Positions 15,835 through 23,486 of a stretch of DNA of 40,214 nucleotides are shown piece by piece. A model generated the notes under the pieces. The model was not told where the DNA came from. It saw only the letters and a list, made by a program, of their open reading frames with translations, and searched no databases. This stretch comes from Pseudanabaena sp. M085S1SP2A07QC. Lineage in GTDB: Bacteria > Cyanobacteriota > Cyanobacteriia > Pseudanabaenales > Pseudanabaenaceae. The stretch is from positions 1 through 40,214 of the forward strand of contig JADBWK010000006.1 of the NCBI GenBank assembly GCA_020404895.1, in the 5' to 3' direction. Position 1 is the stretch's first letter. Each line of letters starts with the position of its first letter. A program made the translations under genes and the position numbers.

Positions 15835-16407
15835 ATGAATACGGTAACTTTAAATCTTGCGCCAATCTCGAAATTAGCTGACGATCAGTTTTACGATCTA
15901 TGTCTAGCCAATCCTGATGTCAAGTTTGAGCGTAATTCTAGAGGAGAGGTAATTATTTTGGCTCCGACGGGTGGAGAAACGGGAATTTATAATGCGGGTT
16001 TGATTGCTCAGTTTTGGATTTGGAATAATCGCTTTAAACTTGGCAAGGTATTTGATTCATCGACTTGTTTTAAGTTACCTAATAATGCTAACCGATCGCC
16101 TGATGTGTCGTGGATTAGTCTGGAGAGATGGAATGCATTAACAGTTTCTCAAAAGGAAAAGTTTCCACCAATTACGCCTGATTTTGTTTTGGAGTTGATG
16201 TCGCCAACGGATACGCGCAAGGAGACTCAATCGAAAATGCAGGAATATATCGAAAATGGCGCAAGGTTAGTTTGGTTGCTAGATCGCAGAGCGAATAATG
16301 TCGAGATTTATCGTTCAAATCAAGCAGTGGAAGTTCTCAATAATCCTGATGTGTTATCTGGTGAGGATGTCTTACTTGAGTTTAGTTTAGACTTGCGATC
16401 GCTTTAG
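15835..16407 (+). CDS. Uma2-family putative endonuclease (DUF820)
   Basis: This 190-residue protein belongs to the Uma2/DUF820 group, which is greatly expanded in cyanobacteria and has a PD-(D/E)XK nuclease fold. Motifs are the EVIILAPTGGETG strand, the aspartate in RSPDVSWI, PDFVLELMSPTDTRKETQSKMQEYIENGARLVWLLD, and the C-terminal VLSGEDVLLEFSLDL. Its biological role is unknown; family members are often found near mobile DNA. Confidence 0.92.
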   Translation: MNTVTLNLAPISKLADDQFYDLCLANPDVKFERNSRGEVIILAPTGGETGIYNAGLIAQFWIWNNRFKLGKVFDSSTCFKLPNNANRSPDVSWISLERWNALTVSQKEKFPPITPDFVLELMSPTDTRKETQSKMQEYIENGARLVWLLDRRANNVEIYRSNQAVEVLNNPDVLSGEDVLLEFSLDLRSL

Positions 16408-16480
16408 CTTGCAAATCTAAACCGATCATCTTTTGCATAATCTGCATTAACAAAATCAGAGATTGAAGAATGCAATCACT

Positions 16481-18586
16481 TCAAAGTTCTATATTACCTG
16501 CACGTTTAAGTAATCTATTTCCATCTTCAATGAAAATCGCTTTGATAAAATCCTGATTCTGATCAATTATTGGATCGACAACTAAGCCAGTCTTTGACTG
16601 AAAAACTGAAGCCACAAACATATCAAATTCCCAATCACTTTCAATTATCTTAATTTCGTAGTTCACTATATTTATCCCTGCATTTTTCCAGTTTTCTATA
16701 TAGTTCTCGAAATCAAGAGGATCTGTCATCATAGCCACTCTCTTCTGGATTTGCAGAGGTAATTCCGTAATCTCATCAAGAATAATGAATACTGGGGCAT
16801 AAAAATTATCACACTGATTATAAGTTTTCTCTAGTACACGATTGTACTTTGCAACTTCTGCTGAGACGCATTTAATACACCTCTCGTCAGATCCTTTTAT
16901 TCTTAACAACTGGGAATATGATCCATAAGTGTAAGTCTTTGATGTGTAGCAAAATGGATCGGTATCTTTAGATGCTTCAAAGCTATTATTAAAGTCTGAA
17001 GCTGTTTTTTCGGCTTCAACAAGATTCATTCTATCAAGCTTACCTCTTTGGGAAATATATCTAGCAGTACCATTTTCAAGATTAATCTTCACACAAAAAC
17101 TATACGTCGAATTGTATGTATAGTCAGATTGCCAAACTATTCTTGGGATGTTTTGCTGAACTATGCTTGTATCTCTAAATGAAGCAAAGCGGTACTGTCC
17201 GCGCCAAAGTTGTTTTGCCCATAGCTGAAAATCGAACTTTTTAAGACATCTATAATCTTTAGAAAATTGTGAATCAATTATCCCAATCACTCGATCAACT
17301 GGTTGGAGACAGCTTAAATGAACACTTCCTAAGATAGACTCTACATCAATTTCATCTATCTCAACTGCCACAGAAGCAACACCAGAAATAGATTTACCAC
17401 AGTGCAAACAACTTAATGGCTCTTTATTTTTAGACAAAAGCGTATCACAAAGTTCTGAATGTATAGTGGAACATAAACTATTTTCAACATCTTCGCCTTT
17501 ATTTAAATTTGCTGGTATGACAATAATTTTTTTGTCTTTCAAAAAATGATCTTGTTTTTCTTCAAGTATCCGTTCCATTCCTGCATAAGTTGAACATCTA
17601 TAGATTACAGTCCACGAAGATCCATTGGGAAGAAGACAATGATTTTTCTTAAAAGTAAATCTCCTAGAACAGTCTTTATTAAATCTAATAAGCTCAACCA
17701 TTAAATAGTCAGCTTGCTCGACAAAAGATTCTATTAGAAGTATTTCTCTAGCTGAAGCCACTTTGTCAATTAATTTAATTTCCCATTTAATTAACTCCTC
17801 TTTGTTACTTTTATTATTTTCAGTCTCAGTATCTTTACTCAAATAATTCCCGAATTTAGATAGCAAACCTTCTTTATTAATTGAAAGCCGCTTTGAAGAA
17901 AAATATATTGAATTACTAATCAGTGCTGCCCAGATTAGGTTTGGATTTACCTGCGTTCTATCAGCTAGAAGTGTCAGTATTGCTTTTTCAAGCCCCATAC
18001 TCTGTTCAACATCAAGAACTAAGACTTTTACTCTTTTGGAGAATTTATAAATTTCCTCATCTGTTACATTTCTTTTTAAACTTTTACGAAAACAATTCCT
18101 TGTAATAGATAAATAATCTGTAAATGTTCTCTGTTCAGATTTATTAAGTGGATTGTTGATAAATCCTGAATCATTTATTCTAATGCTTTCTAATATCTTT
18201 CTTAGTTCATAGGTGATTTTTGAAGAGGTTTGATTAGAAGTCGCAAGTATATAAAAATTTTTTGTATCAGTGTTTAGTGCATACTCATTTACAAACTGTT
18301 CAATAGCCGAACAGAATTGTGAATTTTTTGAGGATGAAAAACTGATTTTTCGTTTAGCCTGAATTAAAACTCGAATACCATCAATAAGTTTAATTTCGAT
18401 ATCATCAATGCAACTAGCAGTTTCAAAGGATACCTCTGCTATCTTTGCAGAGTCATGAATCTCCAGAATATAGGATACGTCTATATCTAACAGCAAGTGT
18501 GCTAGGAACAAAGATGCTACTCTTTGCTGATAATCTATACCTGAATTTGTAGCAGATCCACCACCTGATGAAATAGTCATTTTCAA
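16481..18586 (-). CDS. Large PD-(D/E)XK-like protein with a C2HC cluster, possible defence nuclease
   Basis: I cannot place this 701-residue protein in a named family. Its N-terminus (GGGSATNSGIDYQQRVASLFLAHLLL) resembles the start of nuclease domains in Cap4/DUF4297-type and related defence proteins. It is followed by a plausible catalytic set D61/D62-x-E64 and Q76-x-K78 (CIDDIEIKL, VLIQAKRK). A treble-clef-like cluster C393-x2-C396 ... H423-x2-C426 lies in the middle. No ATPase motif is seen. The gene is AT-rich and has no GCGATCGC site in 2.1 kb, unlike its neighbours, which suggests recent transfer. A single-gene defence role is inference. Confidence 0.65.
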   Translation of the reverse strand: MKMTISSGGGSATNSGIDYQQRVASLFLAHLLLDIDVSYILEIHDSAKIAEVSFETASCIDDIEIKLIDGIRVLIQAKRKISFSSSKNSQFCSAIEQFVNEYALNTDTKNFYILATSNQTSSKITYELRKILESIRINDSGFINNPLNKSEQRTFTDYLSITRNCFRKSLKRNVTDEEIYKFSKRVKVLVLDVEQSMGLEKAILTLLADRTQVNPNLIWAALISNSIYFSSKRLSINKEGLLSKFGNYLSKDTETENNKSNKEELIKWEIKLIDKVASAREILLIESFVEQADYLMVELIRFNKDCSRRFTFKKNHCLLPNGSSWTVIYRCSTYAGMERILEEKQDHFLKDKKIIVIPANLNKGEDVENSLCSTIHSELCDTLLSKNKEPLSCLHCGKSISGVASVAVEIDEIDVESILGSVHLSCLQPVDRVIGIIDSQFSKDYRCLKKFDFQLWAKQLWRGQYRFASFRDTSIVQQNIPRIVWQSDYTYNSTYSFCVKINLENGTARYISQRGKLDRMNLVEAEKTASDFNNSFEASKDTDPFCYTSKTYTYGSYSQLLRIKGSDERCIKCVSAEVAKYNRVLEKTYNQCDNFYAPVFIILDEITELPLQIQKRVAMMTDPLDFENYIENWKNAGINIVNYEIKIIESDWEFDMFVASVFQSKTGLVVDPIIDQNQDFIKAIFIEDGNRLLKRAGNIEL

Positions 18587-18675
18587 AAAAAATATAGTGA
18601 TTTTCTAAATATACCAAGCCTATTGTGATTAATCCATTAGCTTATTCGTGACAATTTTTACTGTTGAGGTGCAAA

Positions 18676-19005
18676 ATGATTGGATTATTTGAGCTTTTGC
18701 AAAAAATTGAGAAGAACTCAGGAATGTATTTAGGTCGTCAATCAGTTAGCGATCTATTTATGTTTCTTGCTGGATATGAATTTGCGCGAAGTCAGATAAA
18801 TGAAGAACTCACCCAAGAAGAAGAAGACTTTTATAATGAGTTTCAGCCTTGGCTACAGCAAAAACTAGGCGTAAGATCCGTTACCTCATGGGCAAAGCTA
18901 ATCATGCTCTCCTGTCACGATGAAAAGACAGGCTTTGAAATGTTTTTTAAATTCCTGCGAGAGTTTCAAGTACGCGATCAAGTTAAAGAAGTAGTAATGG
19001 CTTAA
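18676..19005 (+). CDS. Conserved-looking small protein of unknown function
   Basis: This 109-residue protein begins MIGLFELLQKIEKNSGMYLGRQSVSDLFMFLAGYEFAR and contains a WLQQKLGVRSVTSWAKLI segment, then FKFLREFQVR. The pattern recalls small immunity-like or SUKH-neighbour proteins, but I cannot name a family. I chose the ATG at 18676, with GAGG ahead of it, over a TTG at 18664. It is transcribed away from the large nuclease-like gene. Confidence 0.65.
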   Translation: MIGLFELLQKIEKNSGMYLGRQSVSDLFMFLAGYEFARSQINEELTQEEEDFYNEFQPWLQQKLGVRSVTSWAKLIMLSCHDEKTGFEMFFKFLREFQVRDQVKEVVMA

Positions 19006-19017
19006 TTGATAGAAATC

Positions 19018-19104
19018 AATTTTCCCTAGGAGAGTTTGCACTAACTGCCAGCGATCGCTAATCGGCAATAGCAAGGCTTGTTTTTGTAGTTCTTGTAATG
19101 TCAT
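19018..19104 (-). pseudogene. 5' remnant of a small antitoxin-like gene
   Basis: On the minus strand the first 29 codons from 19104 (TLQELQKQALLLPISDRWQL..., continuing to LLGKI) resemble the N-terminus of a common cyanobacterial antitoxin-like family that begins TLEQLQQQALSLP..DRWQLVQ. After that the frame runs antisense through the neighbouring gene and loses similarity. The rest of the gene and any toxin partner are missing, so this looks like a truncated remnant. Confidence 0.6.
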
Positions 19105-19149
19105 CACAAAGACTTACCTAAAGATTGCTTGTTAAAATACGCACAAAAA

Positions 19150-19170
19150 AAGGGGCGCTTAGCGCCCCTT
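19150..19170 (-). terminator. Terminator of the phosphoribulokinase gene
   Basis: AAGGGGCGCT and AGCGCCCCTT form a strong GC-rich hairpin. The A run on its left becomes a U tract on the minus strand, directly after the prk stop. Confidence 0.85.
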
Positions 19171-19175
19171 CTTGC

Positions 19176-20081
19176 TTATGATTGCAGCTTTTTCGACTCA
19201 ATCAGCATCGAATCGATGAGCGGCTGAAGAATCAACTCCATCGCAAAGCCCATCTTGCCACCAGGGACAACCAAAGTGGTATGACGAGACATGAAAGAAT
19301 CATGGATCATATCGAGCAAGTAAGGGAAGTCAATATTAAACTTCTCACGGAAGCAACGATTGGTGTGGATAACAACAAGACTTTCATCAAGCGTCGGAAT
19401 ATCGCGACAAATGAAAGGATTGGAAGTATCAACAGTAGCAACACGTTGGAAGTTGATATGTGTTTTCGAGAATTGAGGTGCAATGTAGTTTACATAATCT
19501 GGCATCCGACGCAAAATTGTATCGACGATCGCCTCCGCGCTATAGCCCCGTTCAGCATTATCACGGTGGATTTTTTGAATCCATTCCAAATTCACAATGG
19601 GAACCACACCCACTAGTAAGTCAACATGCTGAGCAACGTCAATATCCTTAGCAACGATACCGCCATGCAAACCTTCATAAAAAAGCATATCTGTGTCAGA
19701 TTCAATGCTTTCCCAAGGAGTGAATTCCCCTGGTTTAGCGTCAGTACCTAAGCGACCATTGTGATGCTCAGCTTCTTCTGTACTGTGCAGGTAGTAGCGT
19801 CTTTGCCCATTTCCTGTCTCGCCATATTCTTTGAAGAGTGCTTCTAGTTTATCTAATACGTTTGCATCTAAGCCGAAGTGACTCATGTTACGACCTTCAG
19901 CCGAAGCTTTCTTCATCATTTCACGCATCTCTAAACGGTTATATTTGTGATAGCTATCGCCTTCGACGATCGCTGCCTTGATATTTTCCATCAAAAAGAT
20001 ATGTTCAAAAGCACGTTTGACGGTACTAGTCCCAGCGCCAGATGAGCCTGTAACAGAAATAACTGGATGTTTTTTAGACAA
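19176..20081 (-). CDS. prk: Phosphoribulokinase, class I (proteobacterial type)
   Basis: It would phosphorylate ribulose 5-phosphate to the Rubisco substrate. The 301-residue protein starts KKHPVISVTGSSGAGTSTVKRAF and contains VEGDSYHKYNR, LFYEGLHGG, VNLEWIQKIHRD, RRMPDYVNYIAPQFS and SMIHDSFMSR-like blocks. These are the features of the octameric class I enzyme of proteobacteria. The housekeeping cyanobacterial enzyme is class II, near 330 residues, with a redox-regulated cysteine pair and CP12 binding. The early cysteine pair is absent here. This is therefore probably a second or transferred kinase; whether a class II gene exists elsewhere cannot be seen. The gene has its own terminator. Confidence 0.88.
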   Translation of the reverse strand: MSKKHPVISVTGSSGAGTSTVKRAFEHIFLMENIKAAIVEGDSYHKYNRLEMREMMKKASAEGRNMSHFGLDANVLDKLEALFKEYGETGNGQRRYYLHSTEEAEHHNGRLGTDAKPGEFTPWESIESDTDMLFYEGLHGGIVAKDIDVAQHVDLLVGVVPIVNLEWIQKIHRDNAERGYSAEAIVDTILRRMPDYVNYIAPQFSKTHINFQRVATVDTSNPFICRDIPTLDESLVVIHTNRCFREKFNIDFPYLLDMIHDSFMSRHTTLVVPGGKMGFAMELILQPLIDSMLIESKKLQS

Positions 20082-20124
20082 ATTTTTTCTCCTTAATTTT
20101 ATTTTATTTATAAAGACTCGAAGA

Positions 20125-20200
20125 GATCCCCCTCAATCCCCCTTAAAAAGGGGGAAGAATTTAAATTCTCCCCCCTTTTTAAGGGGGGCTGGGGGGGATC
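20125..20200. repeat. GATCCCCC palindromic repeat, copy 1
   Basis: This 76-bp near-perfect palindrome runs from GATCCCCC to its inverted copy GGGGGATC, with inner CCCCCTT..AAGGGGG arms and an AGAATTTAAATTCT centre. A sister copy is at 27741-27817. Such elements are frequent between genes in cyanobacteria. It lies in the divergent region between prk and dus. Confidence 0.85.
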
Positions 20201-20297
20201 TAGCCTAATTCTTAATTGGGTCACAAAAAATCTTAAAACTACTATACCTTTGTATATAGCGCCCAAGAAAGCAAAATTTAGAGAAAAATTTGCAGAC

Positions 20298-21371
20298 ATG
20301 ATTTCTGGTCTATCAAAATTACCGCAAAAATTCGCTGAACCTTTAACTATTGGCAATGTCATCCTCAAAAGTCGGGTGCTGCAATCGCCATTGTCAGGGG
20401 TGACGGATTTGGTGTTTCGACGGTTAGTAAGGCGCTATGCTCCTGACTCGATGCTCTATACCGAGATGATCAGTGCTACAGATTTGCATCACAGGTCAGC
20501 TTTGCCCAAATTAATGGAAATCAATCGCGATGAAACCCCGATCAGTATTCAGCTTTTTGATTGTCGTCCTGACTTCTTAGCAGAGGCAGCCCAAATGGCA
20601 GTTATCGAGGGTGCAGACACCGTAGACATTAATATGGGTTGCCCAGTCAATAAAATTACTAAAAAAGGCGGCGGCTCGTCTCTGTTGCGTCAGCCTGAAC
20701 TTGCCGCACAAATTGTGAGATCGGTGGTCGATGCTGTCGATATTCCTGTCACAGTGAAAACCCGCATCGGTTGGGACGATGCCGAAATTACGATTTTGGA
20801 CTTTGCGAAGCGGATGGAGGATGCAGGCGCAAAGATGATCACTGTTCATGCGAGGACGCGATCGCAGGGATATACCGGTAATGCCAAGTGGGAATGGATT
20901 CGTAAGGTTAAGGAGGTGCTGACGATTCCTGTAATTGCCAATGGTGATATTTTTTCGGTGGAGGCGGCGATCACGTGTTTAGAACAGACGGGTGCGGATG
21001 GGGTGATGTGTTCGCGGGGGACTCTGGGATATCCATTTTTGGTGGGCGAGGTTGATCATTTTTTGAAAACGGGCGAATATTTGCCGAAACCATCACCTAT
21101 TCAATGCTTGGAAGTAGCAAAAGAGCATTTACAGGGGCTTTGGGATTACAAAGGTATCCGTGGTATTCGTCAATCCCGTAAACATATGACTTGGTATGCC
21201 AAGGGTTTTATGGGGGCGGCGGCTCTGCGCGATCGCCTTTGTCGGATTGAGTCGGTGCAGGATGGCTTTGATTGTCTTGATGCTGCGATCGCGCAAATTG
21301 CTAATTCTCAAGGTAAGTTTCAGGCGATTTCACCTGAAGATATGGCAGAAATGATCGCCATGAAGCAATAA
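20298..21371 (+). CDS. dus: tRNA-dihydrouridine synthase (DusB-type)
   Basis: This FMN enzyme reduces uridine to dihydrouridine in the tRNA D-loop. The protein has 357 residues from the ATG at 20298. Blocks seen are LQSPLSGVTDLVFRRLVRRY, the catalytic cysteine in VDINMGCPVNKITKKGGGSSLL, VTVKTRIGWD, ITVHARTRSQGYTG, PVIANGDIF and GVMCSRGTLGYPFL. The frame extends to a TTG at 20250, but that adds non-conserved residues, so the ATG is preferred. It is followed by a long hairpin. Confidence 0.93.
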   Translation: MISGLSKLPQKFAEPLTIGNVILKSRVLQSPLSGVTDLVFRRLVRRYAPDSMLYTEMISATDLHHRSALPKLMEINRDETPISIQLFDCRPDFLAEAAQMAVIEGADTVDINMGCPVNKITKKGGGSSLLRQPELAAQIVRSVVDAVDIPVTVKTRIGWDDAEITILDFAKRMEDAGAKMITVHARTRSQGYTGNAKWEWIRKVKEVLTIPVIANGDIFSVEAAITCLEQTGADGVMCSRGTLGYPFLVGEVDHFLKTGEYLPKPSPIQCLEVAKEHLQGLWDYKGIRGIRQSRKHMTWYAKGFMGAAALRDRLCRIESVQDGFDCLDAAIAQIANSQGKFQAISPEDMAEMIAMKQ

Positions 21372-21377
21372 TAAAAC

Positions 21378-21432
21378 TCAAGAATTATTTTTTGTGAGGC
21401 GGCTTTGCCACCTCACAAAAAATAATTCTTGA
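21378..21432 (+). terminator. 25-bp hairpin after dus
   Basis: Arms at 21378-21402 and 21408-21432 pair with one G-T mismatch around CTTTG. A/T-rich outer parts give U tracts on both strands. It starts 7 bases after the dus stop. Confidence 0.75.
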
Positions 21433-21484
21433 TTCTCACTGTGCAAAGCACGGCGCAAATCACCTAACTTTATCAAGAAGCATC

Positions 21485-22615
21485 ATGCAACAAATATTTA
21501 GCCGTCGTAATTTGCGCCTGTTTATCACCATCTTTGTGGCAACAGTGCTGATGTTTGCGCTGGGATGGTTTATATTTCTGCGCCCCTCTGTCACAAGTCT
21601 CAATAAAACTGCTCAAACGGCTGGTTCTAACCTTCAGAATATTACCCTTACTGAATTTGATTCTAATGGGAAGCTACTTTGGGAAATTCAAGCTAAACGC
21701 GCTACCTATCGAGAAGATCGCAAAATCGCTGATGTCGAAGATGTGAAGGGGAAATTTTACCGTGATGGTGAACCGCTCATGGAGGTGACTGGTAATAAAG
21801 GAACGATTGATCAAGCCAGTAAAGCAATTTCGCTAGAGGGAAATATTAAGGCGATCGCAGTTCAAGAAAAGATCAATATGAAAGCCGATCGCATGGTTTG
21901 GCAATCAGAGGAAGATCTGCTCAAGGCGACAGGCAATATTCAAATTGATAAGCCTGAGGATAAGCTGACCATGACGGGCAAAGAATTAACGGCTAAACCT
22001 AGTGTCAATGTGTATAGCATGGAGAAGCAAGTAGTTGTGATCGCGGTAGAGCCACCGCTAGAAATGAAGAGCGAGAAAGTTACTTGGGACGCAAAGCGCG
22101 ATCGCGTGTTTACTGATGTCCCTATTTCTGTAATCCAAGTCAAGGATAAATTGCAACTGACTGCGAAAAAAGGTAACTGGGATATTCAGAAAAAGGAAGT
22201 TACTTTCACGGGTGATATCAAAGCCAAAGATCCGAAACTAGATGTTGATATTGAAGCTGCTCAGGCAGTTTGGAACCTTGAGAAAAAGCTGGTAACTCTG
22301 CCAGTGCCTTTTACAGGAACGAGTAAGAGTCGGGGTATTGTCGTTAAGGCTCAGAAGGGTGAAGCCCAAGTAGAGAGAGAGCAGATTAATCTCATAGGAG
22401 AAGTATCGGCAAGTTTTAGTTCTACTCAGGGTGTTGTTAATGCCGACAAGGTGGAATGGCTTATCCCTACGAAAATGATTACGGCTAATGGCAATATCGT
22501 CTATCAACAGCCCGATAAAAATCTCAATGTGAGAGGCGATCGCGCTGTGGCAAATCTCGAATCTCAAACTGTTATAGTCACAGGGGCAAATGTCCTCTCA
22601 ACATTAAACCCTTAG
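21485..22615 (+). CDS. lptC: LptC-like lipopolysaccharide transport protein
   Basis: This 376-residue protein has one N-terminal membrane anchor (FITIFVATVLMFALGWFIFLR) followed by LptC/OstA-type beta-jellyroll repeats. The first begins ITLTEFDSNGKLLWEIQAKRATYREDRKIADVEDVKG, typical of LptC. Later repeats (KADRMVWQSEEDLLKATGNIQI, VNADKVEWLIPTKMITANGNIVY) resemble LptA. It would bridge lipopolysaccharide from the inner-membrane transporter across the periplasm. Cyanobacterial LptC proteins are long like this one. It stands alone; the ATG has AGAAG upstream. Confidence 0.88.
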   Translation: MQQIFSRRNLRLFITIFVATVLMFALGWFIFLRPSVTSLNKTAQTAGSNLQNITLTEFDSNGKLLWEIQAKRATYREDRKIADVEDVKGKFYRDGEPLMEVTGNKGTIDQASKAISLEGNIKAIAVQEKINMKADRMVWQSEEDLLKATGNIQIDKPEDKLTMTGKELTAKPSVNVYSMEKQVVVIAVEPPLEMKSEKVTWDAKRDRVFTDVPISVIQVKDKLQLTAKKGNWDIQKKEVTFTGDIKAKDPKLDVDIEAAQAVWNLEKKLVTLPVPFTGTSKSRGIVVKAQKGEAQVEREQINLIGEVSASFSSTQGVVNADKVEWLIPTKMITANGNIVYQQPDKNLNVRGDRAVANLESQTVIVTGANVLSTLNP

Positions 22616-22627
22616 GACTTATACAAA

Positions 22628-22675
22628 AGAACGAAATGTAGTGGCAATTCATGAATTGCCACTACATTTCGTTCT
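22628..22675 (+). terminator. 48-bp perfect palindrome after lptC
   Basis: The palindrome is perfect without a loop and centres on GGCAATTCATGAATTGCC. The same 18-bp core occurs in the palindrome at 40053-40090, so it is both a probable terminator and a member of a dispersed family. Confidence 0.7.
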
Positions 22676-22798
22676 ATGGATTACTATCGGATTTAATTGC
22701 ATCTGTAACCCTTGCTATACTTTTATCCTAGTTCAATCTGCCTTGTGTGTACATGGTAGCTTTGCAAGTGGGGATTAAGGGAGGATAAAACAGAAATT
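22676..22798. other. Intergenic stretch with no recognised gene
   Basis: Nothing recognisable lies between the lptC palindrome and the first MITE copy. Confidence 0.4.
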
Positions 22799-22905
22799 TA
22801 CGCTAGATAGGTACTTCTCAAACCCAACCCAAGATATTTTTGAAAGTATTGCTTTGCAACACGTTCAAAAATATCTTGGGTTGTTCTTGGTCGCAAAGCG
22901 CTGTA
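22799..22905 (-). mobile_element. TACAGC-type MITE, copy 1 (107 bp)
   Basis: On the minus strand it begins TACAGCGCTTTGCG and carries a 20-bp palindrome arm (CAACCCAAGATATTTTTGAA, 22825-22844 paired with 22864-22883) around a TTGC-TTT-GCAA centre. Its far end (TACGCT at 22799) is diverged. Its length equals that of copy 3. It ends exactly at the hsdM stop codon. Confidence 0.65.
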
Positions 22906-23310
22906 TTATGCAGCATCTAGAGTGATCGCATTGATTGTGTCCATAATTTCGCAAAAACTGGCTAGCCCTGCTTCGATGTTTTCGATGATTTCATTGGCGA
23001 GAATGTCAGGATCTGGCAGATTATCGAGATCGGCGAGGCTCTTGTCTTTGAGCCAGAAGATATCGAGGTTGGTTTTGTCTCGCGCCATGATTTTGTCATA
23101 GCTAAATTTGCGCCAACGTCCTTCGGATTGAGATTCTGACCATGTTTCGCTGCGGTGATGGCGATTGGTGGGACTGTAGCAATCAATAAAAGGCTGGAGA
23201 TCTGATAGTTTGAGGGGATTTTTCTTGAGGGTATGTTGGACATTGGTACGGTAGTCATAGATCCAGACTTCCTTTGTCCAAGGTTCTTTGACGGAGGGTT
23301 TGTTGTCAAA
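22906..23310 (-). pseudogene. 3' remnant of a type I DNA methyltransferase gene (hsdM)
   Basis: The minus-strand frame from 23310 reads FDNKPSVKEPWTKEVWIYDY, then LKKNPLKLSDLQPFIDCY, then WSESQSEGRWRKFSYDKIMA, then DKTNLDIFWLKDKSLADLDN, LPDPDILANEIIENIEAGL and the stop. This is the C-terminal end of type I restriction-modification M subunits. An in-frame TAA stands directly before FDNK, and no start codon precedes the conserved part. The catalytic NPPF region and the rest of the system are gone. The remnant is bracketed by two MITE copies in the same orientation. Confidence 0.88.
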
Positions 23311-23317
23311 TTAGATC

Positions 23318-23422
23318 TACAGCAATTACCGATCAAACGAGCCACAAGATAAATTTTGAAAGCGCTGCAAATCAACGCTTTCAAAATCTATCTTGGTTTG
23401 GGTTTGAGCGCAAAGCGCTGTA
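23318..23422 (-). mobile_element. TACAGC-type MITE, copy 2 (105 bp)
   Basis: The ends are TACAGC at 23318 and GCTGTA at 23422, forming terminal inverted repeats. In the minus orientation it reads TACAGCGCTTTGCGCTC, AAACCC, a palindrome (23345-23395, one mismatch), then GTTTGATCGGTAATTGCTGTA. The same two flanks occur in copy 3 at 36073. It sits at the break point of the hsdM remnant. Confidence 0.75.
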
Positions 23423-23425
23423 GGT

Positions 23426-23486
23426 CTATCTGGTAAGTTGTCTCGCTGAATCAGGAATCCCCGTCACTTCAGTGCGGGGAGTGTCA
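23426..23486 (+). mobile_element. IS200/IS605-type right-end remnant
   Basis: The stretch GTAAGTTGTCTCGCTGAA...GAATCCCCG, a hairpin (23459-23479) and CGGGGAGTGTCAA looks like the right end of a cyanobacterial IS605 element, downstream of tnpB, including the TCAA end. No transposase or tnpB is present. The terminal TCA provides the stop codon of the convergent oxidoreductase gene. Confidence 0.6.

Noticed and set aside
18898-19107. 69-codon frame as a complete gene
   Set aside because: Only the first 29 codons resemble an antitoxin family; the rest is antisense to a better supported gene, so it is listed as a remnant.
22962-23384. Open frame of 140 codons on the minus strand
   Set aside because: It is the wrong frame over the hsdM remnant; the adjacent frame gives the clear HsdM C-terminus.
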